Positions 1 to 10,426 of a stretch of 64,000 nucleotides of DNA are shown here, in pieces. The stretch covers positions 62,001 to 126,000 of the forward strand of contig NZ_JPHU01000007.1 in the NCBI RefSeq assembly GCF_000733125.1, in the 5' to 3' direction. A model generated the notes under the pieces. It was not told where the DNA came from and searched no databases. It was given only the letters and a program-made list of their open reading frames with translations. The position numbers and the translations under genes were made by a program. The stretch is from Parvularcula oceani. Its GTDB lineage: Bacteria; Pseudomonadota; Alphaproteobacteria; Caulobacterales; Parvularculaceae. How positions within the stretch are numbered: the stretch's first letter is position 1; each line of letters opens with the position of its first letter.

Positions 1-1
1 G

Positions 2-364
2 GAGACGGGACGCCTCGGCGGGGCCGTGCTCGGCCTTGGCGTAAGGCAGCGCACGGTCTCGGCCACCCATCCCGATACGGGCGCGCGGATCGAGGGCGTC
101 GCCGTCCCCGACTGGCAGGCTGTCCGCAGGATGGCGCTGCGCTGCATGCGCGCCTTCCCGGACCTTTCCTATGCGGGCTGGGATATCGCCGTGACACAGG
201 ATGGCCCGGTCCTGATCGAGGTCAATGTGGTCCTGCCGAACCCGAACCTCATCCAGATGCACACGCCCTGGCTTCTCGATCCGGAGGTGCGCCGTTTCCT
301 GCGCTCCCACGGCGTGATCGGGGCCGGGAGGGCGCGGCGGGCCGAGGCCGCCGCGCGCCTCTGA
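2..364 (+). CDS. ATP-grasp family protein (sugar-transfer-associated type), C-terminal part
   Basis: Only the last ~120 residues lie in the window; the reading frame is already open at base 2, so the start is outside. The C-terminal core has GWDIAVTQDGPVLIEVN, the metal-binding strand of ATP-grasp ligases (Asp, then Glu and Asn of IEVN), followed by a helical tail. This arrangement resembles the sugar-transfer-associated ATP-grasp family, which is linked to exopolysaccharide and capsule loci. The substrate cannot be read from the fragment. It lies 81 bp before pyrH on the same strand, where tsf would be expected in many proteobacteria, and is probably not functionally linked to pyrH. The family call is fairly sure; the role is unknown. 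Confidence 0.7.
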   Translation, partial: ETGRLGGAVLGLGVRQRTVSATHPDTGARIEGVAVPDWQAVRRMALRCMRAFPDLSYAGWDIAVTQDGPVLIEVNVVLPNPNLIQMHTPWLLDPEVRRFLRSHGVIGAGRARRAEAAARL

Positions 365-445
365 GGCTTTCGGCGCCTCCGGGGCCTTTCCATCGCGCGC
401 TGGCGGCTGCTATCGCCCGCCCGGAGCCCTGACGAGACCCCGACC

Positions 446-1171
446 ATGACCCAAGCCCTCTACAAGCGCGTCCTTCTCAAGATTTCGGGCGAGGCCCTGA
501 TGGGCGACGGCGAGTTCGGCATCGACCTGCCCACTGTCGAACGCGTGGCGCGCCAGGTGAAGGCGGCGCGCGAGATGGGCGTCGAGGTCTGCCTCGTCGT
601 CGGCGGCGGCAATATCTTCCGCGGGCTGTCCATGGCGGCCTCGGGAATGGAGCGCGCCTCGGCCGACTATATGGGCATGCTGGCGACCGTGATGAACGCG
701 CTCGCCGTGCAGAACAGCCTCGAGGCGCTGGGCGTGCATACCCGCGTCATGTCCGCGATCGAGATGACCAGCGTCTGCGAGCCCTATATCCGCCGCCGCG
801 CGCTGCGGCACCTCGAAAAGGGCAGGGTGGTCATCTTCGCTGCCGGCACGGGCAATCCGTTCTTCACGACCGATACGGGCGCTGCGCTGCGCGCGGCCGA
901 GATGGGCTGCGACGCCCTGATGAAGGGCACGCAGGTCGACGGCATCTATACCGCCGATCCCAAGACCGACCCCGACGCCACCCGCTTCGACGCGATCAGC
1001 TATCACGAGGTTCTCGCCCGCGACCTCAAGGTGATGGACCAGGCCGCGATCAGCCTGACCCGCGAGAACGGCATTCCCATCGTCGTCTTCAGCCTCAAGG
1101 ACGGCATAGAGGGCGCGCTGACGGGCGCAGGGCAGCATACCGTGGTCGGGGGCAGCGACAGCGCGCAGTAG
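446..1171 (+). CDS. pyrH: UMP kinase
   Basis: Cytosolic enzyme that phosphorylates UMP to UDP in pyrimidine nucleotide synthesis. The 241-residue protein has the usual length and the amino-acid-kinase fold. KISGEALMG near residue 12 binds phosphate, GGGNIFRG near residue 53 is the glycine-rich loop, [19 protein letters not shown] lies near 138-156, and [12 protein letters not shown] near 170 is the nucleotide-binding loop typical of bacterial UMP kinases. The ATG at 446 gives the standard N-terminus ([18 protein letters not shown]). It heads a same-strand series with frr 68 bp downstream, the common pyrH-frr order. Confidence 0.97.
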   Translation: MTQALYKRVLLKISGEALMGDGEFGIDLPTVERVARQVKAAREMGVEVCLVVGGGNIFRGLSMAASGMERASADYMGMLATVMNALAVQNSLEALGVHTRVMSAIEMTSVCEPYIRRRALRHLEKGRVVIFAAGTGNPFFTTDTGAALRAAEMGCDALMKGTQVDGIYTADPKTDPDATRFDAISYHEVLARDLKVMDQAAISLTRENGIPIVVFSLKDGIEGALTGAGQHTVVGGSDSAQ

Positions 1172-1239
1172 CCGCCTGTTCCCACGAGGGGCCGCGCCGT
1201 TGTAAGGGCGCGGAAAGATTTCAGCGCAGGAGACGCAAC

Positions 1240-1791
1240 ATGGCCGACGGACCCGATTTCAAGGAACTCGAAAAGCGGATGGACGGCGCGCTCGCGTCGC
1301 TCAAGACCGAATATGCCGGCCTGCGCTCGGGCCGCGCCACGGCGTCGCTGCTCGAGCCCGTGACGGTCAATGCCTATGGCTCGGACATGCCGCTCAACCA
1401 GGTGGGCACGGTGGGCGTGCCCGATCCGCGCACGCTTTCGGTGCAGGTCTGGGACAAGGGCCTCGTCGGCGCGGTCGAAAAGGCGATCCGCGAATCCGGC
1501 CTCGGCCTGAACCCGGTCACCGACGGGCAGACCGTCCGCGTGCCCATGCCGCCCATGACCGAGGAGCGGCGCAAGGACCTCGCCAAGATGACCGGCAAAT
1601 ACGCCGAGAGCACCAAGGTCGCGATCCGCAATATCCGCCGCGACGGCATGGACGAGATCAAGAAGGCCGACGACATTCCCGAGGACGACCAGAAACGCTT
1701 CCAGGATCAGGTCCAGAAGCTGACGGACGACAAGATCAAGGAAGTCGACCGCATGCATTCGGTCAAGGAAGAAGAGATCATGCAGGTCTGA
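1240..1791 (+). CDS. frr: Ribosome recycling factor
   Basis: Cytosolic factor that splits the post-termination ribosome together with EF-G. The 183 residues match the usual ~185. The conserved [20 protein letters not shown] segment (about residues 28-47) and the C-terminal helical stretch with [20 protein letters not shown] are both intact. An AGGAGA ribosome-binding sequence sits just before ATG 1240. It follows pyrH and precedes uppS by 32 bp, so co-transcription with the envelope genes is likely. Confidence 0.97.
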   Translation: MADGPDFKELEKRMDGALASLKTEYAGLRSGRATASLLEPVTVNAYGSDMPLNQVGTVGVPDPRTLSVQVWDKGLVGAVEKAIRESGLGLNPVTDGQTVRVPMPPMTEERRKDLAKMTGKYAESTKVAIRNIRRDGMDEIKKADDIPEDDQKRFQDQVQKLTDDKIKEVDRMHSVKEEEIMQV

Positions 1792-1823
1792 GGGTCCGCC
1801 CTCTCCCCAAGCCGGAGGCGCCC

Positions 1824-2609
<786 letters not shown>

Positions 2610-2636
2610 ACCAACTGCCCCTTTGACGCGCGCTCC

Positions 2637-3524
2637 GTGCGCAGGCAGAACGGCCCCGAGCATTTCTCTTTCGTCAGGATCATCGACACCCAGCCCCCTC
2701 ATACCGACCCGAAGACGCGGCGTGGCCCGCTTGCGCGTTTCGGCAGCCTCGCCCCACGGGTGGGGACAGCGCTGCTGCTGATCCCGCTGGCGCTCGGCGC
2801 GATCTGGGTCGGCGGGCGGCTCTATGCCGCGGTGATCGCGGCGATGACGATCTTCCTGATCTTCGAATGGACGCGCCTCGTGCGCCAGGCGGAGTTCTCG
2901 CGCGGGTTCTACGCGCTCTCGCTGACCGCCATCGTGGCTGTGGTCTTCGCCGCGAACGGCCAGTATTACAGCGCCCTCGCCGCGACATTCGTCGGCGGCA
3001 TCCTCGCGACCATACTCGAATGGCCCCAGCGCAGTCCCGATTCCTGGGCGGCCGTCGGGGCGCTCTATCTGATCGTGCCGGCCATCGCGACCTTGTGGCT
3101 GCGCGAGCAGCCAGAGGTTGGGCTCAAGCTCACCGTGCTCCTGTTCGCGGTCGTCTGGGGCGCCGATTCGGGCGCCTATGCCTTCGGAAAGACGATCGGC
3201 GGGCCCAAGCTCATTCCCCGCATCTCGCCCGGCAAGACGTGGTCGGGCGCGGCGGGCGGCGTTCTGACCGGCGCGGTCGTGGCGGCCTTGATCGCGGTCT
3301 TCGGCGGCCTCGCCCCGTGGTGGTACTGGGCGCTGGTGGGCGTGGCCCTCAGCCTCGCCTCGATCGCGGGCGACATCTCCGAGAGCCAGCTCAAGCGCAC
3401 ATACGGCGTCAAGGATTCGGGCTCGGCCTTCCCGGGGCATGGGGGCGTGCTCGACCGGCTGGACGGCTTCCTCTTCGCCGCGATCGCGCTGGCCATCCTC
3501 GTTCTCCTCCGCCAGAACGCCTGA
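2637..3524 (+). CDS. cdsA: Phosphatidate cytidylyltransferase
   Basis: Integral membrane enzyme that makes CDP-diacylglycerol from CTP and phosphatidic acid, the branch point of phospholipid synthesis. It has about seven hydrophobic segments. The C-terminal family signature is complete: SQLKRTYGVKDSG followed by FPGHGGVLDRLDG (residues about 250-277), with both acidic metal ligands. The predicted start is a GTG 27 bp after uppS with no strong ribosome-binding site. The first ~40 residues are polar and proline-rich, so the start is less certain than the product. Confidence 0.94.
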   Translation: MRRQNGPEHFSFVRIIDTQPPHTDPKTRRGPLARFGSLAPRVGTALLLIPLALGAIWVGGRLYAAVIAAMTIFLIFEWTRLVRQAEFSRGFYALSLTAIVAVVFAANGQYYSALAATFVGGILATILEWPQRSPDSWAAVGALYLIVPAIATLWLREQPEVGLKLTVLLFAVVWGADSGAYAFGKTIGGPKLIPRISPGKTWSGAAGGVLTGAVVAALIAVFGGLAPWWYWALVGVALSLASIAGDISESQLKRTYGVKDSGSAFPGHGGVLDRLDGFLFAAIALAILVLLRQNA

Positions 3525-3565
3525 CACGGCGCGCCGGGCGCGTGGAAGCTGGCGAAAGGCGAAGC

Positions 3566-4753
3566 ATGACGAGCGGTCTTCCGCGCAAGGTGACGGTGCT
3601 GGGCGCGACGGGCTCGGTGGGCGAGCAGACCCTCGCCCTGCTCGCCGATCTCAGAGCGAAGGGAGAGGCGCAGGCGCAAGTCGTCGCCCTCACCGCCCAC
3701 ACCAACTGGAAACGGCTGGCGGAGCTGGCCCTTCAGCACCGGGCGCATTTCGCCGCCTGCGCCGACGAGGCCGCGGGCGAGAAGCTCGCAGAGGCGCTCG
3801 CAGGGACCGGCATCGAGACCGCCGCCGGGCCCGAGGCGGTGATCGAGGCGGGGCGGCGGGACGCGGACTGGGTGATGGCGGCCGTGGTCGGCGTCGCGGG
3901 CCTTCAGCCCCTGATCGCCGCGGCCGAGCGCGGGGCGGATGTCGCCTTCGCCAACAAGGAATGCCTCGTCTGCGCCGGCGATGCCGTCCTCGCGGCGATG
4001 AAGCGGGGCGGCGGGCGCCTGCTGCCGGTCGACTCCGAGCACAATGCCATCTTCCAGGTCTTCGACTGGGCGCGGCCCGAGCGGGTGCGCCGCATCGTGC
4101 TGACCGCTTCGGGCGGCCCTTTCCGGACGCGCGATCTCGAAAGCCTTTCGGATGTCACGCCGGAGGAGGCGGTGGCGCATCCCAACTGGTCGATGGGCGC
4201 GAAGATCTCGGTCGACAGCGCGACCATGATGAACAAGGGGCTCGAGCGGATCGAGGCGGCGTTCCTGTTTCCCGTGCCGCACGAGAAGATCGAGGTGCTG
4301 GTTCATCCCCAGTCGGTCATCCATTCGCTGGTCGACTATGTCGACGGCTCGACCCTGGCCCAGCTCGGCACGCCGGACATGACCATCCCGATCGCCTCTG
4401 CCTTCGCCTGGCCCGACCGGGTGCCGACGAGCGCGGCTCCCCTCGACCTCGCGCGTGTCGGCACGATGACCTTCGAGCCCGCCGATGAGGAGCGGTTTCC
4501 CGCGCTTCGCCTGGCGCGCGAGGCGCTGGCGGCGGGCGGGCGCGCGCCGGCGGTCCTCAACGCCGCGAACGAGGTCGCCGTCGCCGCGTTTCTAGAAGGT
4601 CACCTTCGTTTTCTGGACATCTGCCACGTCACGGAACACTGTCTCGATCGCGAACGCGGCAATGACGCCTCGACCGATCTCGAGGCGGTTCTCGCCGCCG
4701 ATGCGAGCGCGCGCCGGACGGCCCGCGAGAGAATCGAAGGGCTCCGGGGCTGA
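3566..4753 (+). CDS. dxr: 1-deoxy-D-xylulose 5-phosphate reductoisomerase
   Basis: Second step of the MEP isoprenoid pathway; it rearranges and reduces DXP to MEP with NADPH and a divalent metal. The N-terminal VTVLGATGSVGEQT is the NADPH loop. LPVDSEHNAIFQ carries the metal-binding Asp and Glu, and KISVDSATMMNKGLE is the conserved active-site segment. Starting at ATG 3566, after a purine-rich GGCGAAAGGCGAAGC, gives 395 residues, close to the usual ~398. The position between cdsA and rseP is conserved. Its product feeds the isoprenyl units that uppS uses. Confidence 0.96.
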   Translation: MTSGLPRKVTVLGATGSVGEQTLALLADLRAKGEAQAQVVALTAHTNWKRLAELALQHRAHFAACADEAAGEKLAEALAGTGIETAAGPEAVIEAGRRDADWVMAAVVGVAGLQPLIAAAERGADVAFANKECLVCAGDAVLAAMKRGGGRLLPVDSEHNAIFQVFDWARPERVRRIVLTASGGPFRTRDLESLSDVTPEEAVAHPNWSMGAKISVDSATMMNKGLERIEAAFLFPVPHEKIEVLVHPQSVIHSLVDYVDGSTLAQLGTPDMTIPIASAFAWPDRVPTSAAPLDLARVGTMTFEPADEERFPALRLAREALAAGGRAPAVLNAANEVAVAAFLEGHLRFLDICHVTEHCLDRERGNDASTDLEAVLAADASARRTARERIEGLRG

Positions 4754-4797
4754 CCGCCGCCGGAGCGGACGGCTGGGAAGTCAAGGCGGCGACAGGC

Positions 4798-6057
4798 ATG
4801 GCGGAGCTACTATCCACCGGTACGGGAATTCTGATCGCGCTTCTCGCGTTCAGCGTCCTGCTGCCGCTCATCGTCTTCGTGCACGAATACGGGCACTTCA
4901 AGGTCGCGCGCCTCTGCGGCATCCGCGTCGAGGCCTTCTCGATCGGCTTCGGCCCGGCGCTCAGGAGCTGGCGCGACCGCCACGGCACCATCTGGAAGAT
5001 CAGCGGCATTCCGCTCGGCGGCTATGTGAAGTTCTTCGGCGACGCCAATGCCGCTTCGGCGGGCAGGGCGGAGGGCAGCAGCATGGCGGTCGGCTCGGAG
5101 CTGAGCCCCGCCGAAGCGGAACCGGCGCGCGGGACCACGCAGTTCGGCTCGGAGCGCGATAAGCTCGAGGCGGTGCTGACCGACGAGGAGAAGGCGGTCT
5201 GCTTCCACTTCAAGCCGGTCTGGCAGCGCGCCGCCGTCGTGGCGGCCGGGCCCTTCGCGAACTTCGTTCTGGCGGTCGTGCTCTTCGCGGGCCTCTTCAT
5301 GGCGTTCGGCCGCCCCTATATCGAGCCGGTCGTCGGCACGGTGGTCGAGGGCTCGGCCGCCGAAGAGGCGGGCTTCGCGCCCGGCGACCGCATCCTCACC
5401 ATAGACGGGCGGCGGGTCGAGACCTTCACCGACATGTCGAACCGCGTGCGGCTGTCTTCGGGCACCACGCTCACCTTCGAGGTCGAGCGCGATGGCGAGG
5501 TCCTCGCCTTCGAGGCGACGCCGCGCCGGGAAGTCCAGACCGACGCCTTCGGCAACGAAATACGCGCGGGCCGCCTCGGCATCGGCAGCGGCGGCAGCGT
5601 CGGCCGTGAGCGCTACGGCCCCTTCGAAGCGGTCGGCGAGGGCATCGAGGAGGTGGGCACGGTCCTTGAGACCAGCGTGACCTATCTCGGCCGGATCGTG
5701 ACCGGGCGGGAGGATCCGCGCCAGCTCGGCGGGCCGGTCAAGATCGCGCAGTTCGCAGGACAGGCCGCAAGCTCTGGCTTCAAGGCGCCGGTCGAGCTGA
5801 CCTTGCGCGAGAAGCTCGTGACCTCGGGGGCGAACTTCCTTCAGCTCGCGGCGCTCATCTCGGTCTCGATCGGTTTCCTCAACCTGCTGCCGGTCCCGGT
5901 TCTGGACGGTGGCCACCTCATGTTCTACGCGTACGAAGCCGTGGCAGGACGGCCCCTCTCGGAACGCGTGCAGGGCTTCGGTTTCAGGATCGGACTGGCC
6001 ATGGTGGGCTCACTCATGGTCTTCGTCGTCGTGAACGACGTGATCGGCCTACTCTGA
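4798..6057 (+). CDS. rseP: Site-2 intramembrane zinc protease RseP
   Basis: Cleaves membrane-embedded substrates such as anti-sigma factors, and remnant signal peptides. The zinc motif HEYGH is at residues 29-33 in the first transmembrane helix. The third ligand lies in the C-terminal LDGGHL (369-374, Asp-370). Between them is a periplasmic part with one clear PDZ segment (around VVEGSAAEEAGFAPGDRI). An inserted polar loop at about residues 85-130 (GRAEGSSMAVGSELSPAEAE onward) is longer than in E. coli. The 419 residues fit the alphaproteobacterial members. It lies 29 bp before bamA. Confidence 0.95.
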   Translation: MAELLSTGTGILIALLAFSVLLPLIVFVHEYGHFKVARLCGIRVEAFSIGFGPALRSWRDRHGTIWKISGIPLGGYVKFFGDANAASAGRAEGSSMAVGSELSPAEAEPARGTTQFGSERDKLEAVLTDEEKAVCFHFKPVWQRAAVVAAGPFANFVLAVVLFAGLFMAFGRPYIEPVVGTVVEGSAAEEAGFAPGDRILTIDGRRVETFTDMSNRVRLSSGTTLTFEVERDGEVLAFEATPRREVQTDAFGNEIRAGRLGIGSGGSVGRERYGPFEAVGEGIEEVGTVLETSVTYLGRIVTGREDPRQLGGPVKIAQFAGQAASSGFKAPVELTLREKLVTSGANFLQLAALISVSIGFLNLLPVPVLDGGHLMFYAYEAVAGRPLSERVQGFGFRIGLAMVGSLMVFVVVNDVIGLL

Positions 6058-6086
6058 GGGCCGTCGGGCAGGAATTTCAAAGGCGA

Positions 6087-8612
6087 ATGCAACACATGAC
6101 GACCAACGGCACTCGCGCGCTGGCCGCAGCCCTGATGCTGAGCGGCAGCGCTCTTTATGGCGGCGCTCACGCTCAGGAAGCCCAGCCCCAGCAGGCGCTC
6201 GCCCAGCAGCAGGCGGTGCCCCAGCAGGCTCCGATCATCCAGCGCATACTCGTCGCCGGCAATCAGCGGATCGAGGCGGAGACCGTGCGCTCCTATCTGC
6301 CGCTGCAGGCGGGGCAGCCCGTCGACCAGCTTTCGATCGACGCGGCGCTCAAGGCGCTCTTCGCGACCGGCCTCTTCGCCGACGCGCAGATCGTCTTCGA
6401 CCAGCAAAGCGGCATCCTCCAGGTGCAGGTGCGCGAGAACCCGATCGTCAACCGGGTGATCTACGAGGGCAACAGGCGCACCAAGGAAGACAAGTTCGAG
6501 GAGGAGGTGCAGCTCGGCCCCCGCTCGATCTACACCCAGGCCAAGGTGCAGGCCGATGTCGGGCGCATCCTCGCCATCTATCGCGCTTCTGGCCGGTTCG
6601 GGGCGACGGTGACGCCCAAGATCGTCGAGCTTCCCCAGAACCGGGTCGACGTCATCTTCGAGATCGAGGAGGGGCCGAAGACCGGCGTCGCCAAGATCAA
6701 CTTCCTCGGCAATGAGGCCTTCACCGACGCCCAGCTCCGCGATGCCGTTCTGACCGCCGAAAGCCGCTGGTGGAACATCCTGGAGTCGAACGACAATTAC
6801 GACCCGGACCGCCTCGAATACGACCGGCAGCTCCTGCGCGAATTCTACACCAAGAACGGCTATGCCGATTTCTCGGTGACCTCCGCCGTGGCCGAGCTGA
6901 CGCCGGACCGGGAAGACTTCTTCATCACCTTCACGGTCGAAGAGGGCCCGCAATACGAATTCGGCCGGGTGGATGTGCGCACCACCCTGTCCAAAGTCTC
7001 CGGCGAAGGCCTCGAGCGCTCGATCCCGATCCGCACCGGGCAGCAGTTCAACTCGGAGTTGATCGAGAACGCCGAGGAGGCCATCACCTATGCGACGGGA
7101 ATCGCGGGCTATGCCTTCGTCGAGGTCAATCCGCGCCTGACGCGGAACCCCGAGACGCAGACGGTCGACATCACCTTCGAGGTCAATGAAGGCCCGCGCG
7201 TCTATGTCGAGCGCATCGACATCCGCGGGAACACGCAGACGCTCGACCGGGTGATCCGCCGCGAGATGCGCCTCGCCGAGGGCGACGCCTTCAACCGCGT
7301 GCTGCTCGACCGGTCGGAACGCCGGGTCCGCGGCCTCGGCTATTTCTCCGATGTCAGCGTGGAGGAACTGCCGGGCTCCGCGCCCGACCGCACCGTGCTC
7401 GACGTCGCGGTCACCGAGCAGCCGACGGGTTCCTTCCAGGTCGGCGGCGGCATCAGCTCGGCGGACAGGTTCATCGTCAACATGCAGGTCGAGCAGCGCA
7501 ACCTGCTCGGCAAGGGGCAGTACCTGCTCCTCGATCTGTCGGCCTCCTCGCGGACACGGCGGGCTCAGGTGCGCTTCACCGAGCCGCGCTTCCTCGACCG
7601 CAATCTCTTGGCCGGTTTCACCGCCTTCGCGAACCGCACCGATTTCGAGGAGGCGGGCTATGTCGCCGATTCGCTGGGCGGCGGCGTCAATGTCGGCTTC
7701 CCCGTATCCGATTTCGGGCGCCTCGGGCTCAGCTATCAGCTGCGCAATGACGACATCCAGTTCGACCAGCAGACGACCTTCACGCTCCAGCCCGACCAGA
7801 CCGTGGAGGACGTCCTCATTCCCGGCGCCGATTTCGAGGTGCTGCAGGACCAGCAGATCCTGGCCGACCGCTGCGACTTCATCGCGCTCAGCGTCGATCC
7901 GACCTGCGAAAGCCGCGGCGAGTTCCTCACCTCCCAGGTCGGCTACGTCCTCAATTTCGACCGCCGCAACGATCCCATCGTGCCGAGCCGCGGTTTCCGC
8001 GCCTCCTTCGGGCAGACCTTCGCGGGCGCGGGTGGCGACGTGCAATATCTGCGCACGGTGGCGAATGGGGCGGTCTATCGCCCGCTGCCCTATGACTTCA
8101 TCGGGGCGCTCAAGCTCAATATCGGCTATATCGACGGCTTCGGCGACGACACGGTCCGGCTCAACGACCGCTTCTTCGTGGGCGGCAATAGAGGCTTTCG
8201 CGGATTCGACGTGGCGGGGGTGGGCCCGCGCTATTTCGACTCCAACGGCTTCGACCGCGCGATCGGTGCCAAGGCGCAGGCGATCGGCACGGTCGAGATC
8301 GCCATTCCCGTGCCGCTGCCGCAGCAATACGGCATCCGCGCCTCGCTCTTCTCCGACTTCGGCGCCGTCGGCATCGTCGACGAGGAGGACAAGCTCCTCA
8401 ACAACGATCTGAGCCGCTGGGTGGACTATGACCGCGACGGCATCTTCGAGGCGCCGGTGCAGGACGATTTCTCGCTGCGGGCCACGGCGGGCGTGTCGGT
8501 CAACTGGAACTCGCCCTTCGGCCCGGTCCAGATCGACCTCGCCCACCCGATCAAGCAGGAAGAATACGACGAGGACCAGTTCTTCCGCTTCTCGGCGGGA
8601 CGGCAGTTCTAG
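6087..8612 (+). CDS. bamA: Outer membrane protein assembly factor BamA
   Basis: Central component of the BAM complex that folds beta-barrels into the outer membrane. A signal peptide ends at AHA near residue 29. A Gln-rich linker (QPQQALAQQQAVPQQ) follows, then five POTRA repeats to about residue 430, then the Omp85 barrel. The barrel loop GGNRGFRGFDVAG, near residue 700, matches the conserved RGF loop, and the chain ends in Phe (SAGRQF), as outer-membrane barrels do. Length is 841. ATG 6087 and ATG 6096 are both possible starts. The neighbours rseP and ompH are as expected. Confidence 0.96.
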   Translation: MQHMTTNGTRALAAALMLSGSALYGGAHAQEAQPQQALAQQQAVPQQAPIIQRILVAGNQRIEAETVRSYLPLQAGQPVDQLSIDAALKALFATGLFADAQIVFDQQSGILQVQVRENPIVNRVIYEGNRRTKEDKFEEEVQLGPRSIYTQAKVQADVGRILAIYRASGRFGATVTPKIVELPQNRVDVIFEIEEGPKTGVAKINFLGNEAFTDAQLRDAVLTAESRWWNILESNDNYDPDRLEYDRQLLREFYTKNGYADFSVTSAVAELTPDREDFFITFTVEEGPQYEFGRVDVRTTLSKVSGEGLERSIPIRTGQQFNSELIENAEEAITYATGIAGYAFVEVNPRLTRNPETQTVDITFEVNEGPRVYVERIDIRGNTQTLDRVIRREMRLAEGDAFNRVLLDRSERRVRGLGYFSDVSVEELPGSAPDRTVLDVAVTEQPTGSFQVGGGISSADRFIVNMQVEQRNLLGKGQYLLLDLSASSRTRRAQVRFTEPRFLDRNLLAGFTAFANRTDFEEAGYVADSLGGGVNVGFPVSDFGRLGLSYQLRNDDIQFDQQTTFTLQPDQTVEDVLIPGADFEVLQDQQILADRCDFIALSVDPTCESRGEFLTSQVGYVLNFDRRNDPIVPSRGFRASFGQTFAGAGGDVQYLRTVANGAVYRPLPYDFIGALKLNIGYIDGFGDDTVRLNDRFFVGGNRGFRGFDVAGVGPRYFDSNGFDRAIGAKAQAIGTVEIAIPVPLPQQYGIRASLFSDFGAVGIVDEEDKLLNNDLSRWVDYDRDGIFEAPVQDDFSLRATAGVSVNWNSPFGPVQIDLAHPIKQEEYDEDQFFRFSAGRQF

Positions 8613-8633
8613 GCCAGAGAATGGGCAAAGTTT

Positions 8634-8655
8634 CACCGGACAAATCAGTCCGGTG
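8634..8655 (+). other. Stem-loop between bamA and ompH
   Basis: CACCGGAC (8634-8641) pairs perfectly with GTCCGGTG (8648-8655) around the loop AAATCA. No T-run follows, so it is not a standard terminator. It could be a processing or stabilising hairpin within a polycistronic message, or an operator. Its role is inferred only. Confidence 0.45.
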
Positions 8656-8719
8656 GACTAGCGTCGCGCAGCACATCGCGGCATGTACTGCCGCCACAGG
8701 GCAACCCCGAGGAAATATC

Positions 8720-9310
8720 ATGCGTCTTCACCGCCTCTTTGCCGTCGCCGCCGCGGCTCTCGCGCTGACGGGACTGAACAGTGCAGCGCTCGCACAGAAG
8801 ATGGACGTGCTGGTGCTCAACCAGGGCGAGCTGGTCCAGAATTCCAAGGCCGGCCAGTCGATCGCCAGCCAGATTCAGGCGCTCGCGCAGACCGCCTCCG
8901 CCGAGATGCAGGGCGAGGCCCAGAAGCTCCAGAACGAAGGACAGGCTCTTCAGGCGTCCAAGGACTCGATGAGCCAGGAAGACCTGCAAAAACGCGCCCA
9001 GGCCCTGATGGCCAAGCAGCAGGGCACCCAGCGCCTCGGCCAGATCAAGGAAGCCGAGATCGCGCAGGCCGAAGCCGCCGCGCTGCAACAGCTCAGCCAG
9101 CGGGTCGAGCCCATCGTCGAGCAGATCGCCAAGAAGCGCCGCGCCAAGGTCGTCCTTCGCCGCGTCGACGTCGCCTGGCTCGACGAGGATGCCGACATCA
9201 CCGACGAAGTGATCGCCGCGCTCGACCAGCAGGTCGCCACGATCAAGGTCACCAAGCCCGACCTGATCGCCCAGGCCCGCGCCGCGGCGGCCCAGCAGCA
9301 ACAGCAGTAA
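8720..9310 (+). CDS. skp: OmpH/Skp-like periplasmic chaperone
   Basis: Periplasmic holdase for unfolded outer-membrane proteins on their way to BamA. The signal peptide (MRLHRLFAVAAAALALTGL) ends at ALA after residue 25. The mature part is a charged, Gln-rich coiled coil of about 170 residues, as in the trimeric Skp tentacles. GAGGAAAT precedes ATG 8720; open frame further upstream has no such support. The C-terminus ends in five Gln residues encoded by CAG/CAA, an unusual tail. It sits between bamA and lpxD as in most proteobacteria. Confidence 0.9.
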   Translation: MRLHRLFAVAAAALALTGLNSAALAQKMDVLVLNQGELVQNSKAGQSIASQIQALAQTASAEMQGEAQKLQNEGQALQASKDSMSQEDLQKRAQALMAKQQGTQRLGQIKEAEIAQAEAAALQQLSQRVEPIVEQIAKKRRAKVVLRRVDVAWLDEDADITDEVIAALDQQVATIKVTKPDLIAQARAAAAQQQQQ

Positions 9311-9334
9311 GCGCCGATCCAGCGCGCTTCCAGA

Positions 9335-9361
9335 AAAGGCCGGGCCGCGCGCCCGGCCTTT
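9335..9361 (+). terminator. Hairpin after ompH, possible attenuator
   Basis: AAAGGCCGGGC pairs with GCCCGGCCTTT over 11 bp around a five-base loop (9346-9350). Only three T follow, so partial readthrough into lpxD is likely. It may set the ratio of ompH to lipid A gene expression. Confidence 0.55.
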
Positions 9362-9394
9362 CGCATGAGGAGCCGCATCCGCTAGAGGACCGAC

Positions 9395-10426
9395 ATGCCG
9401 CGCTCCGCTCCAGATGACCGCTTCTTCCTGACGGCGGATCCGATGCCGCCAGAAGAGGCATGCGAAAGAGCCGGCGCGGCCTTCCATGAGGGGGCGGGGC
9501 GCAGCGCCGTCACCCATGCGGCCGGCCCGCAGGATACGGCGCTTGGCGGCGTCGTCTTCCTCGAAGATGCCAGAGCGATCGCGGCGGCATCGGGAACGCC
9601 CTCCCTGATCCTGACGGTCCCTGCGGCGGAGCGGGAGGTCCGCTCCTGCTTTCCCGAAGCGAGCCTGGGGCTGACCGATGCGCCCAGAGCCGCATTCGCG
9701 CGGCTCGCCGGCGCGCTCCATGTCAGCCGGATGGAGGCCATGCCGCCCGCTGCGGGTATCGACCCGCAGGCGCGGATCGCGCCGACGGCCGAAATCGCGC
9801 CCTCGGCCGTCATCTGCGCGGGCGCGCTGGTCCATGACGGCGCCGTGGTGGGACCCTTCGCGCTGATCGGCCCCGGCGTCGTTCTGGGTGCGGATGTCCG
9901 CATCGGCAGCCATGCCAGCGTCACCCATGCGGTCTTGGGCGCCGGATGCGTTCTTTCGGCGGGCGTGCGCATCGGCGAGGCGGGCTTCGGCTATACCGCG
10001 GGCGAGGAGGGGCCGCTGGCCGTCCCGCAGCTCGGCCGGGTCATCCTTGGCGAGCGGGTCGAGATCGGCGCGAATTCCTGCGTCGACCGCGGCACGCTCG
10101 GCGATACCGAGATCGGCTCTGCCACCAAGATCGACAATCTCTGCCAGGTCGCGCACAATTGCCGCATCGGGAGGAATGTCCTGATCGCGAGCCAGACCGG
10201 CATTTCGGGCTCGGTCACGATCGGCGACGGCGTGATGATCGGCGGCCAGGCGGGCATGGCGGACCATATCGAAATCGGCGAGGGTGCGGTCGTGGCGGCC
10301 AAGGCCGGCCTGATGCGCAACGTGCCCGCGGGCGAGCGCTGGGGCGGCATTCCGGCCCGGCCCGCGCGCGAATGGATGAAGGAAACCGCCGCTCTGTCGC
10401 GGCTGGCAAAAGGGAGAAGCAAGTGA
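9395..10426 (+). CDS. lpxD: UDP-3-O-(3-hydroxyacyl)glucosamine N-acyltransferase
   Basis: Third step of lipid A synthesis; it transfers a hydroxyacyl group from ACP to the 2-amino group of UDP-3-O-acylglucosamine. An N-terminal uridine-binding domain is followed by a left-handed beta-helix of hexapeptide repeats ([19 protein letters not shown] and onward). The catalytic His is in QVAHNCRIG near residue 250. GAGGA lies upstream of ATG 9395. The stop overlaps the fabZ start (GTGA). Confidence 0.95.
   Translation: MPRSAPDDRFFLTADPMPPEEACERAGAAFHEGAGRSAVTHAAGPQDTALGGVVFLEDARAIAAASGTPSLILTVPAAEREVRSCFPEASLGLTDAPRAAFARLAGALHVSRMEAMPPAAGIDPQARIAPTAEIAPSAVICAGALVHDGAVVGPFALIGPGVVLGADVRIGSHASVTHAVLGAGCVLSAGVRIGEAGFGYTAGEEGPLAVPQLGRVILGERVEIGANSCVDRGTLGDTEIGSATKIDNLCQVAHNCRIGRNVLIASQTGISGSVTIGDGVMIGGQAGMADHIEIGEGAVVAAKAGLMRNVPAGERWGGIPARPAREWMKETAALSRLAKGRSK

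Noticed and set aside
5925-8636. A 903-residue open frame on the minus strand opposite bamA
   Set aside because: It mirrors bamA in GC-rich DNA, has no ribosome-binding site or recognisable motif, and is composed mostly of Asp/Glu/Arg/Leu, the typical reverse-frame pattern.
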